A DNA stretch of 64,000 bases from Neelides folsomi (lineage: Eukaryota > Arthropoda > Collembola > Neelipleona > Neelidae): assembly GCA_034687125.1 (NCBI GenBank), contig JAQGBZ010000035.1, positions 62,001 to 126,000 of the forward strand. The letters are read 5' to 3'. A program made the translations under genes and the position numbers. Below are positions 13,436 through 24,937 of this stretch, piece by piece (position 1 is the stretch's first letter; every line of letters begins with the position of its first letter). The notes below the pieces were generated by a model. The model was not told where the DNA came from. It saw only the letters and a program-made list of their open reading frames with translations, and searched no databases.

Positions 13436-16400
13436 ATGGCTAAATCGGCGAATTTAATTTTAACAAATCATAGCAAGTGTTCGAAATCTCTCGTCGTAGC
13501 AAAAGAATCGGGTAATTTGAACAACCATTTACATATTTAGTCACATCTTGACCAATTCCTCTTTGGATGATAATTGAATTAAATCGAAACAATTTTTTGG
13601 ACTAGATATTTTGTTCAAACCTCTTGCGGATGGAGGTGTCAGCGTATTGGAGATTCAAAAGGAGAAGCTCCGAGTCAAGAAACAGTTCCACATCGACAAT
13701 TTTTCCTTTCTGAAAGAAGATGATGAAAAGGCTCACTTGTCATACCTGCTTACTCTTGATCCTGCCAATTGGAAGGTTCGCCATCCGCCACATGATTATT
13801 AATACTTCATTAAATTCCATTGATCCATAATATAAAATTTTACACCCTTTTCATTTCAAAATTGATATTCCAGGATCAAGATCATTATGCCGTGATTGGG
13901 CTTAAAAAAGCTCGTTATCTTGCAACAGATGAGGATATCAGAAAAGCATGTGAGTTCTGTTAATTGTTCATTTACGATGGTGGGTGAGAGAATCAGACGT
14001 TACAAAGTAGTGCAACAAACTAAAAAAAGGTTTCACTAATTGTGAAGGTGGTTTGAACATAAGAAAGTGTTTAAATGCAATCTCGGTGTTTTTATTAATT
14101 GTAATTATGAGATTCATTCCAATTGAAAGGTTTGAAAGCTTTTCCATCCTCAGTTTCCTCAGCCGAATGAACCTCATTATTTTTGTGATTTGAAGCTTCA
14201 CTTTGTATAAAATCAAGTCATTTTAATTAATCTATAATAATCAATATGCGGTATATGGAACTTCCAATGATAATTTCGGATAAATAATGGATTTAGATTT
14301 CAATCCTTCAATTTAGGGGTTAAAATCTTGTTCGCTTTACAACACTGATTTTCATCACCTTTTTGCTTAATAACTTCTTTCACTTAATAAATAGAATAAC
14401 AACAACATCTATTAAATACAATATGTGAATTATTAGACCGAGCTCAAGTTCTGCGTCATCACCCAGATAAGCGCCAAGCGCAAGGGGAAATCATTAATCC
14501 CGATGGTGACTACTTTGCCTGCATTGTCAAAGCTTATGAAATTCTTAGTGTTCCTCTCAAGAGAAAAGCTTTCGATTCAATTGATCCATATTACGAGGAC
14601 TGGACTCCTTCAAAAGTCATTGCTGATGCCGACGATTTCTTCACAGTGAGTTCTCATTCATTTAATTTCTTATTGATCATGTTTTTCTTAATCTGATTAA
14701 CCCAATGAATTCATTTTTTTTAGATATTCGGAACATGGTTTTGTATGTATTCAAAGTTTTCAAACATCCAACCTGTTCCAATTCTCGGTAACATGAACTC
14801 AACCCGTGAGGCTGTAGAAGAGTTTTACGAGTTTTGGTATAGTTTCGATTCCTGGAGGGAATATTCTTACCTTGACGAAGAGGACAAAGACAAAGGACAA
14901 TAGTAAGATTGTTAAAATTAACTAAAAATCAATTATTAATTAATGAATCAATTGTTAATGAATCGATTGCCAGTGTAAATTGATTTAATAAATAAATATA
15001 ATATTAGTCGAGAAGAACGACGGTGGATTGAGAAGCAAAATAAGCTTGCACGAGCGAAGAGGAAGAAGGAAGATAGTCTCAAGACAAGAAAAATTGTAGA
15101 CATTGCCTACAACTATGATCCACGCATTAAAATGTACATGGAATTTGATAAGCAAGAAAAGCTGGCAAAAAAGCAAGAGAGGCAAAATGCCGTTCGCATG
15201 AAGCACATGGAGGAACAGAAAGTAATTTTAATTTTTCTTCTGCAAGATTTAGTCTACTTATTTTACTTGCTGAGTAGGTTTAATATTAAAGTTAAATCAT
15301 TTGTTTATTCAACCTTTCAGATTCTCATTGAAACAGCTGAAAAAGAACAACGAGAGAAGGCTGAGAAAGAAGCGATCGAGAAGGAGCAAGAACTCGCAAT
15401 TAAACGTGAGCGAGAAGCCATGAGAAAATCTTTGAGGAAAGAGAGGAAGATTTTCCGAACCTTTTGCAAGGATCGAAATTATTTCACCGAAAAGGACAGT
15501 GATATTGTAAGAAATATGACTCTTGTGGAAGACCTCTGTGACAAACTTGCATTGCTTGAGTAAGTCCTTAATACAATTATTGTTTATTGACAATTTAACA
15601 AAGTTTACATAGATTGTAATTCCCATCAATATACTCCCCAACGTCAGCCGGGTTTGCGCGCTCCCTTTTATCACCTTACCCGTTCATTTCTAATTAATGC
15701 AATGATTCCTTTTCAACTTTTTAATTTATATGGCGAAAGGAAAAGCAACATCACAAGAGATAGTTAATTTAATTAGAATTAAGTTTTTAGAAAGAGCTCA
15801 TTAAAGTTAAAGGAGATAGTACGAAATCTTAATATTTTTCTTGGTTTTATAAACTTAATAGTAATTTGTAGTTTAAGTATTATTTGATTTAATATAATAC
15901 ATTTTGTTAATTTCAAATGATACTCTTTTTAATCCAAACTAAATAAAAAATAAAATATTTCTATGTAAAGACCCAATTCTTGATGAAAAAGAAGGAAAGT
16001 TGTCAAAACCAGGGAACGCGCAAACCCGGTTGACGTTGGGGAGTAAGGTGATGATTTAACTTTGAGGTTGAAAAATTGGGATGTATAAAATTTGTTAAAA
16101 TTTAGGCTTGAGAGCTTGAATAAAGAGATGCTCGCGACGAGGTCTGAAGATGCAGCAAAGGAATTGTTCTTTACGAAAACTGGTCTTTCCCTTCCGAAAC
16201 AAGATGAAAAGCCGAAGATGAACGGAGAAGGAGAGAAACTGTGGAGTCCGGAAGAACAAAAGCAGTTTGAAGCGGCTCTTAAAACTTATTCAAAGTCAGA
16301 CCCTCAACGCTGGGTTCGTGTGGCAGAGGCTGTTCCAGGGCGTACGAAAAAAGAATGCAGAGATCGTTTCCGAGTAATTCAATAATTATTTAATTAATCA

Positions 16401-16560
16401 GTATTATAAATTAAAATGCAATAAACTCTATTAAATAGTTTATATATTTACATTGTTGATGTCAAGTTTATTTTCTTAATTTTTGTAGGAACTTGCTGCT
16501 CTTGTTAAGGCTAAAAGAGATGGGACAACCTTGGATGGAGAAGACCCCGGAGAAAAATAA
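13436..16560 (+). CDS. DNAJC2: DNAJC2/zuotin (MPP11) ribosome-associated J-domain protein
   Basis: Nine exons: 13436-13511, 13606-13775, 13874-13949, 14437-14645, 14724-14902, 15008-15221, 15321-15559, 16106-16373, 16489-16560; all phases close, giving 500 residues. The J domain begins with DHYAVIGL (about residue 84) and has [10 protein letters not shown] with the HPD that activates Hsp70. Next come the zuotin homology region ([20 protein letters not shown]), a long charged helix (residues about 215-330) and one SANT/Myb domain ([33 protein letters not shown]). In animals the protein forms the ribosome-associated complex with HSPA14 for nascent-chain folding and also acts on chromatin. Human MPP11 has two SANT domains and about 620 residues; the first SANT domain is absent here, at the intron 15560-16105, which carries a MITE. 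Confidence 0.95.
15632..16045. mobile_element. MITE in DNAJC2 intron (family also at 25633-26038)
   Basis: Inverted repeats of about 33 bp lie at 15632-15666 and 16011-16045. The arms share ACTCCCCAACGTCA and CCGGGTTTGCGCG. TA flanks each end, as for Tc1/mariner insertions. The interior shares a core, GGAAAAGC followed by AGATAGTTAATTTAAT, with the copy at 25633-26038. No transposase frame is seen. The element lies wholly inside the intron 15560-16105. Confidence 0.85.
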
Positions 16561-18135
16561 CTATAATTGATATTGATATTAATATTTATTTCGACTCGTC
16601 CATGGAGCGTCTAAGTTTTAAAATTTACAATTGTTATTCAACCGGAAATCACATTTATATGTTTACACAAATTAATTACCATGTATTGATATATATATAT
16701 ATATACTTATATAATATATATATATATATTATTTAATTTACAAAGAAACAATTTACAAGCTCGACTTTTAATTTCCGACTTCTCATGTAACAAATGAAAT
16801 TTACATTTTACTCTATATATTTATAATGTGTACCTCTAATATATAATAGATGCAAATATGTATGATGCGTGTATTGTACTTATTATACCTTATATGCGAA
16901 CTAACTTTGTAGTTAAATAACCAGCAAGTAAAACGCTCAAATGTTATTCTATTTAATCATTTCAACACATGGAATAATAAAACTCTTCTAAATTAGACTC
17001 AATTTATGTGTTGAGAACTCCTGTTGTTCATCATATCCGAGACACTTTTATATTTCTTCATTTTGAGAGATTTAATAAAGTTTTAAATATCTACTGTTTA
17101 TATAATTGTTATTTTCTATAATATTTTAGTAGCATTTAGTATTTCACTATTTTTATTTTCAAAATGTCCCCAGTGGGGATTTATGGCCTGGCATGTTTCT
17201 AGTTTCATTATATAATACATCATATGTACGTTTTACACAATTACTGAAGTTCTATATTTTATTAAATCATTAAATTAAATTATTAAATCAGCAATACGAT
17301 TGTTTAAAGTTACATTCAAGTTTCATTACTAAATATTAACATCTTTCTCTAGTAAAATAATTAACAGCTTCACCCATGTTCTTTATCTCCAGATTTAGTT
17401 AGAAATTAAAATTATTGACAATAATTAAGCAATAACATTACTCATTCTCATATTATGTATTCTCATATTATGATTTAAACCTGAGTTAACGGGTAAACCG
17501 AACTTTTACATATACTTTTATATGGATTGTTAGCGCGGGATAATAAAAGCCAATGGTATACGCCTCTCGCCTCAATTTTGCCTCCATGCATAATAGTAGG
17601 GATTCCTTTTTCAATGAGTCTAAATTAGTTTACTCCATGTTATTATTCTTGTTCCTTTTGTTTAATGAATAATAAAATGTTCACTATTGAGATAAATAAG
17701 ATCAAATGATTTAAAAAAAAACTCTTTAACAAGGAAAGATTCGTAAAGCGAAAAATCTCTCATTTTCAACGATTAAGGTAAAAGAAACTAATCTGAGGCC
17801 TTTGGGTTTTTATTGTACAATTTTACATCAACTTCACGCATTTCAACCAAATGTTGATTGTAGCATTAAATATAATTATTTTACTTTAAAATTAGTGAGA
17901 TAAATCATTTAAAATGGTAAAATAATATATCCTTTAAATACATTATATGTATTTTGTCAAGTTAACTTTACTGGAAGTAAAGTACATTTTTACGCATTTT
18001 TTACATTTTGCTTAAAAATTGTTTTTTGACATGTATTATTTGAACATTTGACGAATTTAATCTTTAAAACTTTATACTTTATTAAAACATGCACTATTTA
18101 TTATATTTCGACATTGCAGATCGTGAGGAGCAAAA
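16561..18135. other. Spacer between DNAJC2 and NSMCE1
   Basis: AT-rich, no gene seen. A TA dinucleotide repeat cluster is at about 16688-16735. A splice acceptor (ATTGCAG ending at about 18119) lies 16 bases upstream of the NSMCE1 start, so an untranslated first exon of NSMCE1 is probably in this stretch, but I could not place it. Confidence 0.5.
16688..16735. repeat. TA dinucleotide microsatellite
   Basis: Two runs of TA repeats separated by a short interruption, in the 3' flank of DNAJC2. Confidence 0.8.
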
Positions 18136-20026
18136 ATGGAAACAAGGCGAATGACAAGAAAGATGATCCAAGAAATTGAGCAGGCCGAGGCCCTGTTGAA
18201 CATTCCACCAGTTGTTGAATCTCAAGAGCCTACACCCATGGAAATTGACGTCGTTGAACCTCAAGTTCCTCAAGATGCGGTTAGAGACCAAACGAACGTA
18301 GGTCAAGTTCCAAATGAAGGTCAACCTGATGAAACCCCGGCTGATCCCGCGACGACTCCAGGTACGGAAGTGAAAGCGGATGGAGCGGAGGCTGGAACGG
18401 TAGTTGATCCAAATGCAACTCCACCAGAAAAACCTGTTGCGGAAGAAGATCCCCGGATGAAAGAATTCCTCGAAAGAGGATTTGGCGACCTTCATAGGAT
18501 GATTCTTCAGGGAATTATGAGAGCTGGATTCCTCGACGCCAAAGGCGTCAAAAAATTGTTCTCAGAATCCTCCAAACTTTTGAAAAGTAAATTTATACAT
18601 ATACTTTATTTTTAAATGAATTATAAATCCATTACAAATTTAAATGACTGGATTTGATTTTGAATTAAAATAAATTTAAGTTACCGATGACACGACCGTG
18701 TCAATGCAATTTGCTCAAAGAGTCGTGAAGGAAATTAATGAAGAATTGAAAAGATTTGAGTTGGCCATTCGAAGTGCTTCCTGCGAACTCACTGGGAAAA
18801 AATATTACATTTTCCTCATCCTCGTTGAGAAGGATATCATGAGGCGAGTGAAAATCATTTTTCAATCTCTTACTAACAAAATATATAATTTGCATTTTAT
18901 TCTAACAAGTAAATGCAAATAAATGCTCAAGATTATTATTATTATTAATTTTCTATTTATTATAGATTCCAATCTTTCTTCAGCAATTTTGAACTTGATA
19001 TGTTTAAAATGTCAATGGATCGAATTTTGAGGAAATACGCCAACTTTGCCATTCCCTATACTGAATGTATTAATTTGACAAAAAAAGTCGGTCCGAACCA
19101 CACGCTGCACCAAGGAGAAGAATTTGTAGAGAAAATGCTCAGCTTGCTTTATTTTGCAAAATACATGATTACAGTAAGTCGTATTATTATCCTATCAATC
19201 CAGCAAATATTTATAACATTTTAATACATAATACATATTTAATAATATTATTACATATTTATAAAATTAGTTTTTTTACCATTTATTTAAAAATTTCAAT
19301 TTGACAATCTCCATTAAAATTGTATATTTGTTTTAGAAAGTGGAATTTCAGATTTCCCTTGGAATTCGTGCTATACGAGAATTTGAGCCGATTCTGAAGG
19401 AACTGTACAAAGATATGATCGGAAAGTGCGAACATTGCAATCAATGCCTTCTTCACGGGTATCATTGCAAAAACTGTGGATATCTAATTCACAAGTCATG
19501 CTATGTTCGAGTTGTTCAAACAACAAAGATGTGTCTCAACACCAATTGCAAAGTGACATGGTCAAGAGAGAGGGAAATGATGAGGCGAACGAGACCTGAA
19601 AATAATCCCGACTCCTACTTGGAAGATCAAGAGGACCCTGTTTCAACAGCCGCTGCAGAAAAGTTTAATCAGCTCAAAATCAACGAAGATGGCGAAGAAG
19701 ACGGTGATGAAGAAGAGAACGGCGAGGAAGATGAGGACGGCGAGGAAGCAGAAGAAGGAGAGGAGGGGGAAGGAGAAGGACACGAAGAAGATGCAAAAGA
19801 AGACGCAAAAGAAGATGAAGGTCAGGAAGAAGAGGAAAAGGAAGAAGAGGAAGAAGAAATAGTTCAAACACGAAGAGGTCGTGGACAAGGAAGCCGTGGA
19901 ATCAGAGGAGCACGATCTATTCGAGGATCCTCGCGAGGGAGACGGGGTTCCGGGAGACGTGGACGGAGCAGGGTGGCAGACCAGCAAATCCAATCTTATG
20001 AATCTTATGAAGAATACGACGAGTGA
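18136..20026 (+). CDS. NSMCE1: NSMCE1, RING subunit of the SMC5/6 complex, with extended N- and C-termini
   Basis: Exons are 18136-18586, 18681-18843, 18966-19173 and 19337-20026 (503 residues). Intron 2 must use a GC donor (GAG/GCGAGT at 18844) to keep frame; every GT alternative breaks it. Residues about 105-345 follow the Nse1 winged-helix region; the RING-like domain begins with CEHCNQCLLHGYHC and ends with CLNTNC, fitting the C4HC3 pattern. Nse1 with Nse3 and Nse4 makes the kleisin subcomplex of SMC5/6 in the nucleus, for DNA repair and replication. Unusual here are an approximately 100-residue Pro/Glu-rich N-terminal extension and a long tail: a Glu/Asp/Gly-rich block (about 390-445) then an Arg-Gly-rich block with RGRGQGSRGIRG. 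Human NSMCE1 is about 266 residues. The identification rests on the RING and neighbouring helices. Confidence 0.85.
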
Positions 20027-20550
20027 AATGAAACTTAACATGTTCGAAATATAGTTTTTTTAAAGATCAATTAACATTTTTATTTCTTGTATTTAAGCTA
20101 TTCTACCTTGCCAAGCTACCAATTGTAATACTTTTCTACTTAAGATATTATTATTTTTCAAATGAAATTAAATAAAAATAAAATATTTAAAAATTTCATC
20201 TTTATTAAATTAAAATATTGAGATAATTCACAAATGTACCTTTACAATAGATAAATTATATTAATCAATCAATCAACTTTTATTCGCAAAAATTAGATGT
20301 CATAAAATTATAATTTTTGACGATTTTACAAAGGTCAAAATGCTCATAACAATGATCTTCCACAAAGTATATATTACAATATTAACTTAAAATCTCAATC
20401 ATCAATTATACCTTAGCCTAGGATTATAAATAATAATGTACATAGTACTCGGTAATTCAAAAATATCTGTAATAGTTAAAACGCATGAGCAATAATCCAA
20501 GTCAGTCAAGTCAAAATCTCTCAATAATTTAATATAATATTTTTAAATTA
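20027..20550. other. Convergent 3' spacer between NSMCE1 and the fusion gene
   Basis: About 520 bp, AT-rich, no gene seen. An AATAAAAATAAAATA cluster near 20171-20185 could serve as poly(A) signal for NSMCE1. It must hold both 3' UTRs. Confidence 0.5.
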
Positions 20551-23500
20551 CTAGTCGTAATCCTCATTTCTTTCTCCAGATAATTTTCTCGTCCTTGATT
20601 CAATTCCTGTTTTGTCAATGGCGTAAAGAGGGTACATAGCACTTCGAAGCGCACCGTAAAGATTTGGGAACAGGAGTTCCTGAGCAGCTAACAATTGCTT
20701 GACCCGATGGCGCTCTTTAGGCTCTTTAAAACACGCTGGGCAGTTATCCGGAATGACTGGAAGGCCGCGTGATTCTGCAAATTCCCTCAATTTTTCTTCA
20801 CGCAAGTAGACGAATGGTCTTATTACTCGAAGATCTTTCTCACTATTAAAAAATATAAATTAATATTTAATCAATAAATTTATTAAGATTGAAAAATTGA
20901 GAAACTTACTCAACAGTGTAAGATGCCTTAATTGTTCTCAGAAATCCATTATGAAAGATTGACATAATGAAGCTCTCGGCAAGATCGTCTAAATGTTGGC
21001 CAAAGGCAAGGACATTGTATTTATTTTCTCGAGCCGTTGCATATAAAACACCTCGTTTCATTCGGCTGCAGTAACTGCAGATGGACGTCACTTTCATTTT
21101 TAATGCTTCGTCCATGATGTTTTGACTCTTATAAAAATATTGGACTCCCAAAGAGGCCAAATAAGGAATTAATGGTTTCGGATCGTAAGAACTGCTTTGG
21201 GGATCAACAGTGACAGCTCCAATTTCAAAATGGATTCCTTGACTTTTTAATACAAATTGAGTTTGTCTCAAAGTGTGAAGGAGCGACAATGAATCTTTCC
21301 CTCCAGACAAGCAGACCAATACTCGGTCACCATCATCTATCATAGAAAACTCCTTCAATGCCTAAAATACAAACATCAAACAATAATCAAATATATAAAT
21401 TGAAAATTGAAAAAATTAATATTCATTTATTAATATTGATTTAATTGTAGTAAATACCCGCATTGTGGATTTGAAGATGGAATTTGGTGGTGAATGCCAT
21501 CTTGCCGTTGAACTCTTTGCTGGTACAATCATTGTTTTTCTTTCGCAAATTCCTTGTTGGGGTGTTTTGTAATCATTCACACTGTCCTTTTCAACTTGCC
21601 CAGGAACTTCAATATTTGACCCATAGCTTGAGATCGAGTCACCCTCAGATGACAATGCATTCCAATGGCTATTATCATCTTCGAGGGAATTGTCTACTTT
21701 TACTGGCGATAAGTTACAATTTGTCTCAAAAAATTTGTCCAATGACATTGGCTCGGTTGCAATTTTTTTAATTATTCGAGAAACCTTTTCAGCTATTTCA
21801 GCTTCAGAGTGAACAGGACTTTCCGAACGTCCGAGAGCAGTAGAATCCTCAGTGTTTCTCAATGAAATATATTCATTCTTCTGTAGTTCACCGCTCCCAT
21901 TAAATGGAACGTTTTCCATAAAATTTCCATTAAATTCACATGTATCGTAATTTTGTTCAAGTTTCTCATAATTTTCCATTTCCCTATGCGGTTGAAATGG
22001 AAAGGGGAAATCAGTCAAAGCATTCATTTCTTTAATAATCGTATCATTTATAGCAAGATATCTGCTATAATCGACACATGAATATTGTTTGACAGAGAAT
22101 ATTTTCTCTGAGCGGATGTAATTTGTTGAGCCATGTTTAAGGAATCGACTCGCTTCAGAAGGCAGGATGAACCAACGAAGAAATGAAGTCGACTGTTCAA
22201 AAAGAACTCTTTGGTCTGGATAAGAAATTCTTCGGCACAGCTGGAAATTACAAATAATGATTAATATTATATTACTTATTAATAATTTATCTAATTATGA
22301 CCTAGTAAATAAATTGGGAATTCTACAAACATAAAGTACAATAAAATGTAGATCACATTAAAATAACAATCACCTCTTGAGATTTGGCAAATGCATCTTT
22401 TGCCTTTGCCATGCATTCTGTCAATTTCAATCCTTTAGGTGCATTCTTATTGTTAGACAAATCGGACAATCCCTGCCCGTCAAAAACAGCATTGCTGAGC
22501 CATTTACGTTCCACCTATAAATGATGAAATCATTAAATATTGTTAAATTGGCAAACATTGTTACTCAAAAAGTATTAAAATTGCCAAATAAAATAATAAC
22601 AAATACGTAGAATTAAACTCACAATTTCAGCACTATGTTGGAATTCTCCCTTTTCCAAATCGTATTTATAAAGCGGAAGGAGTTTCCAGCCCTCCTGGGC
22701 AATGAGTCTAATCGCCTCAATTATAAAATCAACTTCCTCATCGGAAGAATAATAGGCGAAAGATAGCCTTGTAAATCCAGGTCTATATATCTCATATTGA
22801 GAACCTTCCTGATAGCGTCGAAGATGTTTTCGATTCAAACGACTAAAAAATATAATTACTAAAAACAACAAGTGTTAAACAAATGCTTTTGACGCATTTT
22901 TAATCAAATTTCCATAAAATCATAAAAGCAATTCTATTATAAATAACTATTATTAAATATAGTGTGGATTGGTTTACCAATCTTCGAGAAGAAGTTCTTC
23001 ATATTTGTTGGCTATTTCGCTGTTGATGTTGAGCAATTTATAAGCGTAAGGTGCTGCACAAGCACAACCTCCCCTTGCTTGAATGCCGAATAAATCGTTG
23101 AGAAGAGCAACCACAAAGTTGTAGTGAAGGAAGTATCCCTTTGAAAATATATTAAGTAATAAATTAAAGAACAAAATATGAGTTGAGCCCATAATAAATA
23201 TTTTTATTACCGAGTCAGGATGTTCGATGAGAAAAGATAAAATGGGCAACCGAGGATGTGACAAATTGCCCAAAATTTTTAACTCGGGAATTTGCTTCAA
23301 CTCCTTAATTGCTCGACTAAATTAAGTTTTCAACATTAAACTTGAGCTAAGAGAAATATTAGTCAATAAAATATAAATAATATAAACAATACTCACTTAA
23401 TGTATTTTTGCTCTCTCGCTACAATGGCCGGAGCTGTGAGAGTTTCTTTCAGTCTGAACACTTGACCCAATCTAATGGCTTCAATAATAGCAGGGGTTCC

Positions 23501-24937
23501 GCCTTCTTCTCTATATTCGGCATTCTTTATTAATCAAAAGAACAATTGAATATTACTAACTCGATTAAAAGATGATTAAAATGAAAAGTTGATGGTTAAA
23601 ACATTCCTTATTACGTACCTTCAAATACCGATGATGGTCATCAGTGACAAAGAAGACGGATCCACCGCCGCCACCGTTGGCAAGCTCATTAGTAAACAAA
23701 TCATCTTTAATGATGAGGACACCTGGAATGAATATTGTATTAAATGATTTGTTCCTAATAGTAATTAAATAGCAATTAATTATGTGTAAACCTGGGGTTT
23801 GAGGACCGCCGAGGAATTTGTGCCCCGAGAAAAAAATTGCATCTTTTCGGGCTAATTCTCCATGCACAGGGTCAATGGGATTCATCACTATTTCGACGTG
23901 TGGTGCAGCAGCCGAATAATCCCAAACAGCAAGTCCCCCATATTTGTGCATCAATACTGTCATCTCAACATCTTTGGCGACTACTCCAGTAATGTTCGAA
24001 GCCACAGAAAAGGATCCGATAAGCCTTCGATTAGGAAATACCAAAGCCGCACTTCGAAGTCGATCTTCTAATTGATTTAAGTCAATTAAGCCATCTGGAG
24101 CTTCAGGAATTGCAATGACCTAATGAATAACATAAAATGGATGAGTATGGATGAGTATATTGTTAAGTAAATATTATTTAAATAAATGTCATTTAAATAA
24201 AAGTTGTTTTTTACCTCACATCCAGCATCCCTCCAAGGGAGAATATTCGAATGATGTTCGTATGGGCTAGTGAACACGATCGGCAATTTCTTTACTCTGG
24301 ATGTTAGAGCATGGACTAATTTGTGTATAGCCCCTGTGGCTCCAGAGCCACACAGAATTACAGCATCGTGTTCTGAGGCCTTGACTGCATTTCGAATAAT
24401 CCCCCTGGCTTCATGCCTAACAAAAATTACAAAATAAATATGTAATTTGATAGAGCAAAATGAATATGAATTTCACCTGAAGTTAGTCGTAATCGAAGAT
24501 GTGAACGTCGAGGTCGTATGGGTGTTCCCATAGTAAGGCAAAACGTTCTTTTGAATAAAATCTTCGATACATCGAAGAGATTCCCCGGTTGCAGTGTGGT
24601 CACAGTAGATAACTAGATAAGAAATATGGAAAGCTTTAAATATAAATAATTTTGGTATTGTATTAGATAAACCTGATAAACGTGTATTAAAACTATGAAT
24701 CATAATTATATTTTAACAATTAGACAACGAAATCAGAGAAAAAATAATTTAATTATTACCTTTTCGTGGTCCAAAAGGTCCTTCATGTACTGCTCCACTT
24801 ATAAACAAATTCCGGCGAATCATGTCCACGAGTTCTTTAATTCCTTCCTCTTTTGACAAAATCCTCCGAAAAGGTGGTCTTGATGATTCAGATGCTTCGG
24901 ATCTCCCGTTAAGAGTAGCGTCGTTAGCCGACTTCAT
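20551..24937 (-). CDS. Fusion: class V aminotransferase (cysteine-desulfurase type) + TtcA-like tRNA thiolation domain
   Basis: Thirteen exons (minus, 5' to 3'): 24760-24937, 24477-24612, 24215-24416, 23792-24119, 23619-23722, 23397-23524, 23211-23316, 22978-23138, 22623-22842, 22374-22514, 21458-22240, 20910-21361, 20551-20842. All twelve junctions keep phase, giving 1076 residues. N-terminal half: PLP fold with GNTHTTS (88-94), GSGATGA, WDYSAAAPH, SGHKFLGGPQTPG with the Schiff-base Lys near 273, and GGCACAAPY with Cys near 419 and 421, placed like the active-site Cys of SufS-type desulfurases. Residues about 525-825 are a linker with no known domain. C-terminal part: SGGKDS PP-loop (848-853), CSYCSRMKRG (Cys 924, 927) and NCPACF (1014-1017), matching TtcA, an iron-sulfur enzyme that puts sulfur on C32 of bacterial tRNA. 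It is inferred to pass sulfur from cysteine to tRNA. No targeting peptide is evident. Confidence 0.9.

Noticed and set aside
15561-16105. A hidden exon carrying the missing first SANT domain of DNAJC2
   Set aside because: Most of this intron is the MITE and the remaining bases are too few and not open in any useful frame.
18848-18965. GT donor at 18848 in NSMCE1 intron 2
   Set aside because: It leaves phase 0, which fits no acceptor that continues the downstream frame; the GC donor at 18844 does.
19643-20041. Minus-strand frames rich in Phe/Leu opposite the NSMCE1 tail
   Set aside because: They arise from the purine-rich acidic repeat read backwards; no domain or splice support.
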